This document shows positions 43,571 through 53,320 of a stretch of DNA of 64,000 bases, in pieces; the first letter of the stretch is position 1; each line of letters begins with the position of its first letter. Under the pieces are notes generated by a model. The model was not told where the DNA came from. It saw nothing but the letters and a program-made list of their open reading frames with translations, and did not search any database. The translations under genes were made by a program, and so were the position numbers. The stretch is from G963692885 sp964658655. GTDB taxonomy: Bacteria > Acidobacteriota > Terriglobia > Terriglobales > Acidobacteriaceae. The stretch is from positions 67,383-131,382 of the forward strand of contig CAZZZL010000010.1 of assembly GCA_964658655.1 (NCBI GenBank), given 5' to 3'.

Positions 43571-44851
43571 GTGGCAAAAACCGGACCCACTGATTACCGG
43601 ACGACGGTACTCGCGGATGATGAGGAATTCGAAGACTTTTACCGTCCCGAAAAACCCATCAAGCCGCGGGCCGGCTCCCGTGCGTCCAGCCGGACGTCAC
43701 GCACCGACTCCTCTCGACAGGATTTTGCAGACGCTGGTCCACGCAATCGCAAAACACGCGACCGTGAACAGCTTTACGATCAACAACTGGACGACGATGA
43801 CGACACGTTCCTCCCTGACGAGGACGATCGTTCCTTCCTGCGGTCGCGCCGGCGCGTGCCAGTCCGCCGCAATGCCCTGCTCGCAAGCAAATGGGGCCGC
43901 ATTGCACTCGGTCTGGGCCTGTTGGTTGCGCTGGGAATACTGACCGCGCTCTTCATCCTGGTGCGTAACTTCTTTTTGGAAGACCCACGCTTCCGCATCG
44001 ATACGGCGGCGTCCATCCAGATTCTCGGAAACAGTGAGATCACACGGACGGAGCTGCTGGCGGTTTTCGGGTCAGACGTCGGCCACAATATTTTCACTGT
44101 GCCGCTGGCCGCGCGCCGTGCCGCGTTACAGAAGCTGCCATGGGTGGAGCATGCGACCGTTATGCGCCTGCTTCCGAACCAGCTGCGCATTTCGATTATT
44201 GAGCGAGTTCCTGAAGCATTCGTGCGGGTCGGCAGCAGAATACAGTTAGTCGATGCGACAGGTGTTCTTCTCGACATGCCGCCGGCCTTGCTGGCGACCA
44301 AGCACTATTCGTTTCCAGTAGTGCTCGGCATCAACGCGAATGACCCGGCCGAGACGCGAGCCGAACGAATGCAGCAGTATGAAACGTTCGTCGCGGCCAT
44401 CAATAGTGTCGGGCCGGCGACTGGGCCAAAACCGTCGCAGCAGCTGAGCGAAGTGGACGTCGCCGATCCCGAGGACGTTCGGGCCATGATGCCTTCGGCC
44501 GGTGCAGACATACTTGTGCACTTCGGTGATGAAGGCTTCGCGAATCGCTATCAGACCTACCAGCAGCATCTGAAAGAATGGCGGCAGCAGTATCCCCATC
44601 TTGCCGCAATCGACCTGCGTTATGACCGGCAGACCGTGCTCGAAATGGATAAGAGTGCAAGCAGCAACCCGGCCAATGCAATTGACACTGCGCCGACTCT
44701 CACTGCCACGCCCTCGACCAGACCAGTCGCAGCAAAGCATGTTGCGGCGAAACCTGCGGCAAAGAAAAAAGTGGTGATGAGGAAGCCATGGCGACCAGTC
44801 AAAGCCGCCTCTAAAGCTCCCTTGAGAGCATTGAAGGGCCGGGATTACTAA
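43571..44851 (+). CDS. ftsQ: FtsQ, cell division protein
   Basis: Bitopic division protein of 426 residues linking early and late divisome parts. The N-terminal ~105 residues are cytoplasmic, charged and disordered, followed by one membrane helix (ALGLGLLVALGILTALFILV). The POTRA domain begins SIQILGNSEITRTELLAVFG and includes LPWVEHATVMRLLPNQLRIS. The FtsQ beta domain follows, with a basic Ala/Lys-rich tail. It starts at GTG 43571. ftsA begins directly after its stop. Confidence 0.9.
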   Translation: MAKTGPTDYRTTVLADDEEFEDFYRPEKPIKPRAGSRASSRTSRTDSSRQDFADAGPRNRKTRDREQLYDQQLDDDDDTFLPDEDDRSFLRSRRRVPVRRNALLASKWGRIALGLGLLVALGILTALFILVRNFFLEDPRFRIDTAASIQILGNSEITRTELLAVFGSDVGHNIFTVPLAARRAALQKLPWVEHATVMRLLPNQLRISIIERVPEAFVRVGSRIQLVDATGVLLDMPPALLATKHYSFPVVLGINANDPAETRAERMQQYETFVAAINSVGPATGPKPSQQLSEVDVADPEDVRAMMPSAGADILVHFGDEGFANRYQTYQQHLKEWRQQYPHLAAIDLRYDRQTVLEMDKSASSNPANAIDTAPTLTATPSTRPVAAKHVAAKPAAKKKVVMRKPWRPVKAASKAPLRALKGRDY

Positions 44852-46069
44852 ATGGCGCAAAAAGAAGACGGCCTGATTACGGTCCTCGACATAGGCAGCT
44901 CAAAGACGCGCGTGCTGGTTGCCGAACTGCATGAAGGTGCCCTGCGCTACCGCGGCCATTCGCAGGTTCTTTCGAAAGGAATCCGCAAAGGCCTGATCGC
45001 TGATTTGAATCCCGCAATCCGCGCGGTGACGCACGCGGCGAATGAAGCTGAGCAGGTGGCACACGCCGTCATCGACCATTGTGTTGTCGGCGTGGGCGGC
45101 CCGCATGTGCGCGGTTTGAACAGTCGCGGTGGCATCAGCCTGGGAACTCGTCTGCGCGAGATCACCCGCGAAGATGTGCGCGCTGCCGTCGATCGCGCGC
45201 GATCGATATCGCTGCCGGCTGACCGCGAAGTCCTTCATCTCCTGCCCCAGCAATTCATCCTGGATGAACAGCCGGGCATCCATGACCCTGTCGGCATGGT
45301 CGGCAATCGGCTGGAAGTAAATCTGCACATCTCTGTCTGCTCCGCCAGCGCCTCGCAGAACATCGTTACCTGTGCGAACAAGGCCGGCCTCGAAGTGACT
45401 GACACAATCTTTGAAGGGATTGCAGCGGCCGAGGCAACCGTCTCGCCGGATGAACGCGAGCTCGGCATCTGCCTCATCGACATAGGCGCGGGCTCAACCG
45501 AGGTTGTCGTCTTCTTCGAGGGTTCGGTCGCGCATACCGCAGTCATCCCGATCGGTGGCGACCACTTTACGAACGACCTGGCCGTCGGTCTGCATATCTC
45601 GCTGGAAGAAGCGGAGTTTCTGAAAATTCATTACGGCAATTGCGTCGTGACGTCTGTACCGTCAGGGAGTGAAGTGGAAGTCAGTGGTCCCGCAGGCAAG
45701 CCGCCGCGGGCTGTGTCACAGCGCTTCCTGAGCGAGATTCTTGAACCCCGCGGTCGCGAGCTCTTCAATATGCTGCGTGACAATCTCCGTCAGGGCGGCG
45801 TGCTCGAAGCACTTGGCGCCGGCTGCATTCTGACTGGCGGCGGCGCGCGCCTGGCCGGTCTGCTCGACATTGCCGAGAGCCTTCTGCGCGTGCCTGCCCG
45901 CATCGGTTATCCGGTGCCTTTGTCGCGCATGCCGGAAGATCTGGTCCAGCCGGAGTTTTCAACAGCCGTCGGCATGCTCTTATATACGCATCGCACAGGA
46001 GTTTTAAAAGCCGCGGAAGACCAGGGTCTCCGCGCCAAGCTGCGCTCGATTTTTGCAGGCAGCCTGTAG
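44852..46069 (+). CDS. ftsA: FtsA, cell division actin homologue
   Basis: 405 residues; ties FtsZ filaments to the membrane. The actin-fold phosphate-1 loop is VLDIGSSKTRVLVAE. The FtsA-specific SHS2 1C domain holds VVGVGGPHVRGLNSRGG and LPQQFILDEQPGIHDPVGM. Phosphate-2 is CLIDIGAGSTEVVVF and the adenosine motif GCILTGGGARLAGL. The ATG abuts the ftsQ stop, so the two are coupled. The C-terminal membrane helix is weak (GLRAKLRSIFAGSL). Confidence 0.95.
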   Translation: MAQKEDGLITVLDIGSSKTRVLVAELHEGALRYRGHSQVLSKGIRKGLIADLNPAIRAVTHAANEAEQVAHAVIDHCVVGVGGPHVRGLNSRGGISLGTRLREITREDVRAAVDRARSISLPADREVLHLLPQQFILDEQPGIHDPVGMVGNRLEVNLHISVCSASASQNIVTCANKAGLEVTDTIFEGIAAAEATVSPDERELGICLIDIGAGSTEVVVFFEGSVAHTAVIPIGGDHFTNDLAVGLHISLEEAEFLKIHYGNCVVTSVPSGSEVEVSGPAGKPPRAVSQRFLSEILEPRGRELFNMLRDNLRQGGVLEALGAGCILTGGGARLAGLLDIAESLLRVPARIGYPVPLSRMPEDLVQPEFSTAVGMLLYTHRTGVLKAAEDQGLRAKLRSIFAGSL

Positions 46070-46111
46070 CGAAATTGGAAATAAACTTTGTAGAACACGG
46101 AGTAACAGCAA

Positions 46112-47560
46112 ATGGATAACGGCACGCCCAACCCGGAAGAAATCCGCATTCAATACAACGACGAAACTCCAAAAGGCGCCAAGATCAAAGTGATCGGCGT
46201 GGGCGGCGGCGGTGGCAATGCCGTGAACCGCATGATCCAGGCAAAAGTGGAAGGCGTCGAGTTTATCGCCGCCAACACGGACGTTCAGGCACTGCAGCTT
46301 TCGCAGGCGCCCGTCAAGCTGCAACTCGGCGTGAAGCTGACCAGCGGACTCGGCGCCGGGGCGAACCCGGACGTGGGTCGTCGCGCTGCTCTCGAAGATT
46401 CGGAAAAAATTATCGAAGCGCTCGAAGGCGCGGACATGGTCTTCGTCACCACCGGCCTTGGCGGCGGCACCGGCACCGGGGCAGCTCCGGTTATTGCCTC
46501 GCTCGCGAGTGAGATGGGCGCGCTGACCGTCGCAGTGGTGACGCGGCCATTCTCCTTTGAAGGCAAGCGCCGCATGCAGCAGGCCGAGCGCGGTATGCAG
46601 GAGCTGCTCGATTCAGTCGACACCATGATCGTGATCCCGAACGAAAAGCTGCTCGCGGTCGCCAAGGACGCCGGCTTCTTCGAGTCATTCAGGATCGCTG
46701 ATGACGTTCTGCGGCAAGGCGTGCAGGGCATTTCAGACATCATCACCATTCCGGGCATCATCAACCGTGACTTTGCGGACGTGAAAACCACTATGGCCGG
46801 GATGGGCTACGCCGTGATGGGCACGGCAGTCCGCGCGGGCAATAATCGTGCCATCGAAGCTGCGCAGGCCGCTATGGCCTCCCCGCTCCTCGAGGCCGGT
46901 GCGATTGACGGCGCCAAGGGCATTCTCATCAACATCAGCGGTTCCAGTTCGCTCAAACTGAGCGAAGTGAACGAAGCCTCGACGCTCATCCAGAATGCAG
47001 CTCACGAAGATGCCAACATCATCTTCGGTGCGGTGCTCGATGAGCGGATGGGCGACGAAGTAAAGATCACGGTCATCGCCACCGGTTTCAAGCAGGGTAC
47101 GGTCGAGAAGCGCAGCAAGTCCTTCAGCGGAGCGATTTATTCCGACACGGTAGCCCCGGTACCGGTTGAACCGCGTCCCAGCAAGCCCCGTTTCGCGAGC
47201 GAGGTGAGCAACGAGCCGGTGACGGCACGCTCGCCCCAGGCCGGCCAGACACTTCGTTCTGAATCGCGATCGGACTGGCAGCATCCAAAGGAAACGGTCT
47301 TCGGCGCAGGCGCTCCGGCAGTCGAAGAGGTCCAGGCGTCAGGATTTCTCGACGCTTTTTCGATAGCCGACACAGAGCGTACGGTAGCGTCAGCCGTCTC
47401 GGGAAGCGCCCCGGTAAGTCCGGAACTGTTTTCGTCGAATTTTTTCGAAGATGGCAAAACTGCTGATGCAGCGCCAGTTACCGGGCGTCAGGCAGCCGCA
47501 GAACCAGACATGGAACACCTTGATATTCCCGCGTTCATGCGGCAAGGCGGCGGGCTCTAA
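46112..47560 (+). CDS. ftsZ: FtsZ, division GTPase
   Basis: 482 residues; tubulin homologue forming the Z ring. GTP-binding signature GLGGGTGTGAAPVIA, preceded by IGVGGGGGNAVNRMI and the NTDVQAL segment; T7 loop region INRDFADVKTTM. After the core (~320) lies a disordered linker of ~150 residues, long for the family, and the C-terminal peptide DIPAFMRQGGGL that binds FtsA. GGAG lies about ten bases upstream of the ATG. A hairpin follows directly after the stop. Confidence 0.97.
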   Translation: MDNGTPNPEEIRIQYNDETPKGAKIKVIGVGGGGGNAVNRMIQAKVEGVEFIAANTDVQALQLSQAPVKLQLGVKLTSGLGAGANPDVGRRAALEDSEKIIEALEGADMVFVTTGLGGGTGTGAAPVIASLASEMGALTVAVVTRPFSFEGKRRMQQAERGMQELLDSVDTMIVIPNEKLLAVAKDAGFFESFRIADDVLRQGVQGISDIITIPGIINRDFADVKTTMAGMGYAVMGTAVRAGNNRAIEAAQAAMASPLLEAGAIDGAKGILINISGSSSLKLSEVNEASTLIQNAAHEDANIIFGAVLDERMGDEVKITVIATGFKQGTVEKRSKSFSGAIYSDTVAPVPVEPRPSKPRFASEVSNEPVTARSPQAGQTLRSESRSDWQHPKETVFGAGAPAVEEVQASGFLDAFSIADTERTVASAVSGSAPVSPELFSSNFFEDGKTADAAPVTGRQAAAEPDMEHLDIPAFMRQGGGL

Positions 47561-47568
47561 AACGGTCC

Positions 47569-47601
47569 AGAGGGGCGGATCCCACGAAGGTTCCGCCCTC
47601 T
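47569..47601 (+). terminator. Hairpin after ftsZ
   Basis: AGAGGGGCGGA pairs with TCCGCCCTCT with one bulged G, eight bases after the ftsZ stop. It lacks a clear U-tract, so its terminator role is likely but not certain. Nothing else is recognised up to 47841. Confidence 0.5.
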
Positions 47602-47841
47602 GCCTTATTCGTGTGACTGCGACGAAGAGATTTCTGGCGTTGAATGCAATAAGAAGCTGGTAACAGTACCAAAAAGGGTTTTGCGAAGGACGCCGATCCC
47701 GAAACGGAACTTCAGTACATGTTGTCTGACTCATATACCATTGGGTTTCAACCCCGGAACAAGTAAACTTTTGAATAGCAGAAGCGCCAGCGAGTCTTCC
47801 CGCCGTGTTGCGGGTTATTACTGGGGCGACAAGGCGGTTTC

Positions 47842-49080
47842 ATGAAGCGCTTCCTCCATTTCGTCACGATTGTCGGGTTGCTTTGTCTTCCCTTCAGTCT
47901 CGTGCAAGCCCAGACGCACAAACGTCATGCGACCCATAAGGCGGCCCGTGTTTCGGCTCATCACGTGGTTAGCCGTGGTGCAGTTCGCGGCAGACATCGC
48001 GCCGCTACTGTGACGCGTGTGACCTATGTGCGCGGTCGGAATGGAAGGCTTCGTCGCGCAGTTCTGGTGCGGCACCGCTATTATGAGCATTTCTCGGGTG
48101 ACTCGTTCGCCGAGACAGATCTGACTGCCGGCGACTCGACTGCCGGTGAAGATCCGGTTGTTCGCCAGGCAGCGCTTGAAGCTCTGGGTAACATGAATGG
48201 CACGGTAGTCGCAATCGACCCGAGCAATGGCAGAATCCTCGCCATGGTCAACCAGAAGCTGGCCCTGTCGAGCGGTGCCGAGCCCTGCTCCACCATCAAG
48301 GTATCGGTAGCACTCGCAGCCCTTGAAGAAGGCGTCATTACCAAGGACACTCCTGTGCACCTCGGCGGCGGCTACCACATGACGCTGACGGACGCCCTCG
48401 CCCACTCGAACAACCTCTATTTTGAGACAGTTGGCCGCATGCTCGGGTTCGACCGCGTGCGCCACTACGCCAACCAGTTCGGTCTTGGCGAACTCGCTGG
48501 CTGGAATATCCCTGGCGAACAGCTCGGGGTTTACCCGAACACCGTTCTTCCGGAAAGCGCGGGCGGTGTAGGTCGCATGTGCTCCTTCGGCGAAGGTGTC
48601 TCGATGACCCCCCTACAGCTGGGTGCACTGGTTTCAGCCATCGCCAACGGTGGTACGCTCTATTATCTCCAGCATCCGACGACTCCTGCCGAGGCGGTGA
48701 ACTTTGAGCCGCGGATCAAGCGGAAGCTGGACATTTCACGCGTCATTCCGGATATAGCACCTGGCATGGGTGCCGTCGTCCAGTACGGTACAGCTCGCTC
48801 CCTGCGCACCAACTTCGATCAGCTGCCGATTCTTGGCAAGACTGGGACCTGCTCGAATGATGGCATCCGCTACGGCTGGTTCGTCTCCTTTGCGGATACC
48901 TCGTACGGCAAGATCGCCACGGTCATTTTTCTCGAAGGCGGACGTCCGACCTTCGGGCCGAAAGCAGCCGAACTGACCGGCGTCTTCTATCGCAGCCTGT
49001 GGGACCACAGCTATTTCGCGAAGGCCGGAACGCCTCCCATGGACACCACCCGCACCCTGTCACAGGGCGTGTCTCAGTAA
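47842..49080 (+). CDS. Short penicillin-binding transpeptidase-domain protein
   Basis: 412 residues, exported (signal FVTIVGLLCLPFSLVQAQ). After a very basic segment (about 25-80; HKRHATHKAARVSAHH, RRAVLVRHRYYEHF) comes a serine transpeptidase domain: SxxK in EPCSTIKVSVALAALEEG, SxN in LAHSNNLYFE, and KTG in LGKTGTCSNDG. The usual PBP dimerisation domain is missing and the whole protein is about two thirds of a class B PBP. It lies after ftsZ, which supports a cell-wall role. Confidence 0.85.
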   Translation: MKRFLHFVTIVGLLCLPFSLVQAQTHKRHATHKAARVSAHHVVSRGAVRGRHRAATVTRVTYVRGRNGRLRRAVLVRHRYYEHFSGDSFAETDLTAGDSTAGEDPVVRQAALEALGNMNGTVVAIDPSNGRILAMVNQKLALSSGAEPCSTIKVSVALAALEEGVITKDTPVHLGGGYHMTLTDALAHSNNLYFETVGRMLGFDRVRHYANQFGLGELAGWNIPGEQLGVYPNTVLPESAGGVGRMCSFGEGVSMTPLQLGALVSAIANGGTLYYLQHPTTPAEAVNFEPRIKRKLDISRVIPDIAPGMGAVVQYGTARSLRTNFDQLPILGKTGTCSNDGIRYGWFVSFADTSYGKIATVIFLEGGRPTFGPKAAELTGVFYRSLWDHSYFAKAGTPPMDTTRTLSQGVSQ

Positions 49081-49156
49081 ACAACGCTGTGATCGCTGTG
49101 TGACCAGCAGCCGGACTTAGCGTCGATTGCCATCTTCAGTAGTCATCTCGACCTGA

Positions 49157-49185
49157 AAGGGCTCCCACGGGAGCCCTTTTCTTTT
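49157..49185 (+). terminator. Intrinsic terminator
   Basis: Stem AAGGGCTCCC / GGGAGCCCTT (49157-49178) followed by TTCTTTT, 76 bases after the transpeptidase stop. Confidence 0.85.
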
Positions 49186-49289
49186 CCTGATCATCTTGGC
49201 CGCTCGCCAGACTTACCGCTGGCGCTCCCAGCGGCGTCCTCTGTTCGGCGGCGAGACACGCCGCGACCGAATAGAATCATCCGGACAGT

Positions 49290-50978
49290 ATGAAAATTCT
49301 TGACACGCAAGAGATGCAGGCTGCTGACAAGCGAACGGCAGAGCAGTTCGGCGTACCCTTCGCGACCCTCATGGAGAACGCAGGCACAGCGGTGGCACGT
49401 TTTGTCCAGCAGGAACTCCCGTCTGCCAGCCGCATTGTGATCTTTTGCGGCAAGGGTAACAATGGCGGGGATGGCCTGGTGGCCTCCCGCAAGCTTGCAG
49501 AAGCCGGTCGCCAGGTCGCCGTCTTTCTGATCGGCGCAGCGACAGACGTGACAGGCGAAGCGCGCGCCCATCTCGAAAAGTTGCGCCTCGCCTCTTTTGG
49601 CCGATTGCCACTTGAAGTGCTCGACGAAGCTGCCTTATCTGCTCCCGACGTCGCCTCGACCTGCAGCTCGGCAGATCTGTTCGTGGACGCAGTCTTCGGA
49701 ACAGGATTCCGGTCCCCAATGCGCGGTCTGGCAGGAGCCGTCGGTACATTACTCAATCGCTTTCCCCAAATCCCCGTGCTTTCCGTCGATTTGCCCTCGG
49801 GATGGGACGCCGATGCGCGGCAATTTCTTCAACCTGGTGCCTTCCGAGCCGATGCCGTCGTTACCTTCACCGCACCCAAGCTGGCTCACATCTCCGGGCA
49901 TTTCATGCATGGCAGCGGCATTACGCGTCCGGGAAACCTGCAGCAGGGGCCGGTGGTCGTTGCGGACATCGGCTCACCGGACGAAGCCATTCAAAGCAGC
50001 AGCGGCCTGACCTGGGCCGGCTCGTCGAAGCGCCTTTCAGACAAGCCCCGTTCCCCGGACAGTAATAAGGGGAACTTCGGCCATGTACTTGTGATCGGTG
50101 GCGCCGACGGCAAGGCCGGAGCGCCATCCATGGCCTCACTCGCCGCCCTGCGCGCCGGCGCCGGCCTAGTGACCGCGGGAGTCGTCAAATCTATCCTGTC
50201 GAATGTGGCCTCGATCGCACCTGAATTGATGACGATGCCCTTGCTGGCCGGCAGCAATGGGGCCATCTCTACCGCAAACCTTGACGATGCCAGCCTCAAG
50301 CACATGGTTGAAAAGAAGTCGGTCATCGCGATTGGGCCGGGGCTCGGCGAAAACCCGGATGCCCAGGACTTCGTAACGGGGTTAATCGACAAGACCCACT
50401 TGCCGATAGTCATCGATGCTGACGCACTCAACGCGATTGCACAGAGGAAATATGACATCCATGGTCGGTGCCCGGATGGAACCCTGCGGACAATCGTGCT
50501 CACGCCACACCCCGGCGAGATGGCTCGACTCGTCGGCAAGAGCATCAAGGAAGTTGAGGCGGATCGCGAGAACCTCGCGCGTACGTATGCGCAGGCGCAC
50601 CAGGTCATCCTCGTACTCAAAGGCTGGCGAACGATTATCGCGCATCCGGATGGGCGGCTGGCCATAAACACCACCGGCAATCCCGGCCTTGCGAAGGGCG
50701 GCAGTGGCGATATTCTGACCGGCATTGTGGCGGCTTTCGTGTCACAATACGGCACCCATGACGGCGATGATCCTGGCATCGCTGTCGAGGCAGCAGTCTA
50801 TCTGCATGGACTGGCGGCTGACTTCGCGGTCGCCGAGCAGAACGAGCACACCTTGCTTGCCACCGATGTCATTCATCATCTCTGGAAGGCCTTCCGCTTC
50901 CGCCCGCAGACCGGCGACGGTTTCACCTGGCTCCAGGGGCTTCCAGGAACATTTGACCCGGCGAGGCCAGCGGTTTGA
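49290..50978 (+). CDS. nnr: Bifunctional NAD(P)H-hydrate epimerase / ADP-dependent dehydratase
   Basis: 562 residues repairing hydrated NAD(P)H. The N-terminal YjeF_N epimerase (about 1-220) has MENAGTAVARFV, VIFCGKGNNGGDGLVASRKL, AVFGTGF and SVDLPSGWDAD. The C-terminal dehydratase (about 240-545) has VLVIGGADGKAGAPSMAS, VIAIGPGLGENPDAQDFV, VIDADALNAIA, LTPHPGEMARL and NTTGNPGLAKGGSGDILTG with the catalytic Asp. tsaE overlaps its end by four bases, a common pairing in bacteria. Confidence 0.95.
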   Translation: MKILDTQEMQAADKRTAEQFGVPFATLMENAGTAVARFVQQELPSASRIVIFCGKGNNGGDGLVASRKLAEAGRQVAVFLIGAATDVTGEARAHLEKLRLASFGRLPLEVLDEAALSAPDVASTCSSADLFVDAVFGTGFRSPMRGLAGAVGTLLNRFPQIPVLSVDLPSGWDADARQFLQPGAFRADAVVTFTAPKLAHISGHFMHGSGITRPGNLQQGPVVVADIGSPDEAIQSSSGLTWAGSSKRLSDKPRSPDSNKGNFGHVLVIGGADGKAGAPSMASLAALRAGAGLVTAGVVKSILSNVASIAPELMTMPLLAGSNGAISTANLDDASLKHMVEKKSVIAIGPGLGENPDAQDFVTGLIDKTHLPIVIDADALNAIAQRKYDIHGRCPDGTLRTIVLTPHPGEMARLVGKSIKEVEADRENLARTYAQAHQVILVLKGWRTIIAHPDGRLAINTTGNPGLAKGGSGDILTGIVAAFVSQYGTHDGDDPGIAVEAAVYLHGLAADFAVAEQNEHTLLATDVIHHLWKAFRFRPQTGDGFTWLQGLPGTFDPARPAV

Positions 50979-51448
50979 CTACAACCCGTGCCGCGATCGA
51001 CCGCACATTTATCACTACTTCTTCAGAAGAAACGATCGATGCCGGACGTGCGCTCGCATCGCAGCTCCAGCCACCCCTACTGTTGATTCTAAGAGGCGAT
51101 TTAGGCGCTGGTAAGACGACCCTGGTCAAGGGCATCGCAGAAGCCCTGCATGCGTCGGATGCTGAAACGGTAACGAGTCCGACGTTCACCCTTGTGCATG
51201 AATATCAAGGTATCTCGCCTATCACCAAAGCCCCCGTGCAGCTTTATCATCTCGACCTGTACCGGCTGGAAGAAGATCAGCAGCTCCAGTCTCTCGGAAT
51301 CGAAGAGATGACTACCGAAGATAGCCTGGTGCTGATCGAATGGGGAGAAAAGTTCACTTCCCTGCTGGCTCGAGCCGATGGGCAGATCACGCTGAGCCAC
51401 GGCGAAGGCGACGCCCGTGTGATCACCGTGCACATCGCATCTACGTAG
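50975..51448 (+). CDS. tsaE: TsaE, tRNA threonylcarbamoyladenosine ATPase
   Basis: 157 residues; ATPase of the t6A tRNA-modification complex. P-loop LILRGDLGAGKTTLVKGI, switch-like TVTSPTFTLVHEY, YHLDLYRLE and LVLIEWGEK are all diagnostic. It starts at TTG 50975, overlapping the nnr stop as TTGA, so translation is coupled. Confidence 0.94.
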   Translation: MTTTRAAIDRTFITTSSEETIDAGRALASQLQPPLLLILRGDLGAGKTTLVKGIAEALHASDAETVTSPTFTLVHEYQGISPITKAPVQLYHLDLYRLEEDQQLQSLGIEEMTTEDSLVLIEWGEKFTSLLARADGQITLSHGEGDARVITVHIAST

Positions 51449-51554
51449 GAAACGTCACACAAAACGTCGCTACGAGTTGAAAGTCGATCCGCCATCAGCG
51501 ATAGTATCTGCCCGCAGTGAATGCATCTCACTTCCTGTAGCAGGCGAGGGCAGG

Positions 51555-52115
51555 ATGGCAGTTTCGTTCGACAAGTCACCGGTAGAAGATTCGGTCGCAA
51601 AGGTAAACAACGAGATTGCAGTCGGGTCTGACCTGCAATTTCAGCGAAAATGGTGGCGTTTCGAACGCGCCGTTTGGATTGCCTTCGTCATCATTGTCGT
51701 ACTGGACCTGCTGGGACTTTTTGGCCGCGGACCCATCGCCAACGCGAAGATGATCGCAGCGGACAATTCCTTCACCGTGAAGTACGAACGCATTGAGCGC
51801 TTCCGCACTCCCTCGATCCTTTCAGTGTTGATTGCACCCTCTGCTATTCACGACGGAAAATTTCAACTTTGGCTGAGCCAGGGATATGTCGATCCGCTTG
51901 GCAATCAACGGATCATTCCCCAGCCGCTGACATCGGAGCCGCAGGACGGCGGCATTCTTTACACTTTCCAAATCGGCCAGGAGAAACTCGGCAGCAAGCG
52001 ACAACAGCCAACTGTGCAATTTGCATTGGAACCGGGCGAAACCGGTATCTTCAAACTTCAGATAGGCATCCCAGGCGGCTCGCAAGTGCAAACAAGAATC
52101 TTCGTCATGCCCTAA
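51555..52115 (+). CDS. Hypothetical membrane-anchored protein
   Basis: 186 residues. A short cytoplasmic N terminus is followed by one membrane helix (AVWIAFVIIVVLDLLGLFG) and an extracytoplasmic beta-rich domain (NSFTVKYERIERFRTPSILS, VQFALEPGETGIFKLQIG). The ATG at 51555 follows GCGAGGGCAGG. It lies 57 bases before the DUF421 gene and is probably cotranscribed with it, as such pairs occur together. No family name recognised. Confidence 0.7.
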   Translation: MAVSFDKSPVEDSVAKVNNEIAVGSDLQFQRKWWRFERAVWIAFVIIVVLDLLGLFGRGPIANAKMIAADNSFTVKYERIERFRTPSILSVLIAPSAIHDGKFQLWLSQGYVDPLGNQRIIPQPLTSEPQDGGILYTFQIGQEKLGSKRQQPTVQFALEPGETGIFKLQIGIPGGSQVQTRIFVMP

Positions 52116-52172
52116 CCGAAATCCTTATTTCTCGTAATAGACATTGCGCCTTTCTAAAAAAACGGAGGAATC

Positions 52173-52637
52173 GTGGCAACGATCAGCCGAACGATTATTG
52201 GCTACCTGTTCATGTTGACCATCGTGCGCGTAATCGGTCGCAGACCCGGCGCACAAATGACACCGTTCGAATTCGTCCTGATTTTTTTTATCGGCGGCAT
52301 CACCATCCAGTCAATTGTCGGCGATGACCGCTCGATGACCAATGCGATCTGCGTTGTCATGACCGTCAGCCTGATGCATGTCCTGTTTTCCTGGCTCAAA
52401 CAGAAGTATGGCTGGTTTGGCAGAATTGTCGATGGTACGCCGCTCGTCCTTATGGATAAAGGCGAATGGCGTCCTGAGACGATGCATCACATGCGTATCC
52501 AGGATACCGACGTGATGGCTGCTGCGCGTGGCCGCGGCTTGAAAGACCTGTCGGCAGTTAAATACGCAATCCTTGAGCGCAATGGCGCCATCAGTGTGAT
52601 CGAAGTTGACGATGACAATGAGGGCGGCGACTCGTAG
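52173..52637 (+). CDS. DUF421 (YetF-like) membrane protein
   Basis: 154 residues from GTG with GGAGGA just upstream. The N-terminal part spans the membrane (TIIGYLFMLTIVRVIGRRPG, FEFVLIFFIGGITIQSIVGD). The C-terminal DUF421 domain has TPLVLMDKGEWRPETMHHMRI and YAILERNGAISVIE. The family is of unknown function. It follows the membrane-anchored protein at 51555. Confidence 0.85.
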   Translation: MATISRTIIGYLFMLTIVRVIGRRPGAQMTPFEFVLIFFIGGITIQSIVGDDRSMTNAICVVMTVSLMHVLFSWLKQKYGWFGRIVDGTPLVLMDKGEWRPETMHHMRIQDTDVMAAARGRGLKDLSAVKYAILERNGAISVIEVDDDNEGGDS

Positions 52638-52691
52638 GCTTGGGTTTTCCTCTTACCTTACGGAACGAGGCGAATCGGCCGCGTTTAGAAG

Positions 52692-53093
52692 TCACTCGGA
52701 CTCGACGCGTCTTTTGATATCGAGATACGCAGTATGAATTAGGCTTTTCAGAATTGCGTCTTCTCTATCCATTCCAGGTTTCAACTTCACGTGACGCATC
52801 GATTTTCCGGCACCCTGCAGCAATCGTGTTCGATCGGGTAAAGAGGCGCCGTGAAAAAAGCCTACATTCACATGCGCGGTGAACACGTTTACGTAGCCGA
52901 AGGGCGCATCGCCGAGGCACGCAACGGGACAGCCATCGTGCAAGAGCTCACGCACCTCATCGCCGCAGTTGCGCATGACCTCGAACCAGCGGCGCGCGAG
53001 AAGGCCAAGCTCACCACTGTGATGATCCATCCATTGTTCAATGGCCGGATCCCGCTCGACTGCCCCGTAAAATCGCAGAAATGCGCTTCGCAT
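52692..53093 (-). CDS. DUF1801 (YdhG-like) protein
   Basis: About 133 residues starting MRSAFLRFYGAVERDPAIEQ, with LHDGCPVACLGDAPFGYVNV and GFFHGASLPDRTRLLQGAGK, the hydrophobic-pocket pattern of DUF1801/YdhG-like proteins. The start 23 codons downstream of the first possible ATG suits the family better. Function unknown. It is divergent from, and overlaps the upstream region of, the lactate permease gene. Confidence 0.75.
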   Translation of the reverse strand: MRSAFLRFYGAVERDPAIEQWMDHHSGELGLLARRWFEVMRNCGDEVRELLHDGCPVACLGDAPFGYVNVFTAHVNVGFFHGASLPDRTRLLQGAGKSMRHVKLKPGMDREDAILKSLIHTAYLDIKRRVESE

Positions 53094-53320
53094 GGCCACT
53101 CTTTTTGCCTGGAGAATATAGTAACTCGCACGCTTCGCCGCATGCGCAGAGCTTCGACACAACTCAACAGCTTCAAAAGAAAAACCGGCGATTCATTAGG
53201 CAGGCAATCAATTCCGGAAAGCCCACTATGACATCGATGCAACGGGCAGCCGTTGACCCCTTCACCGCTGCAGCAAAATTAGCGATTGCAGGTATCCTGT
53301 CGTTGCGCGCGAGGGCGACG

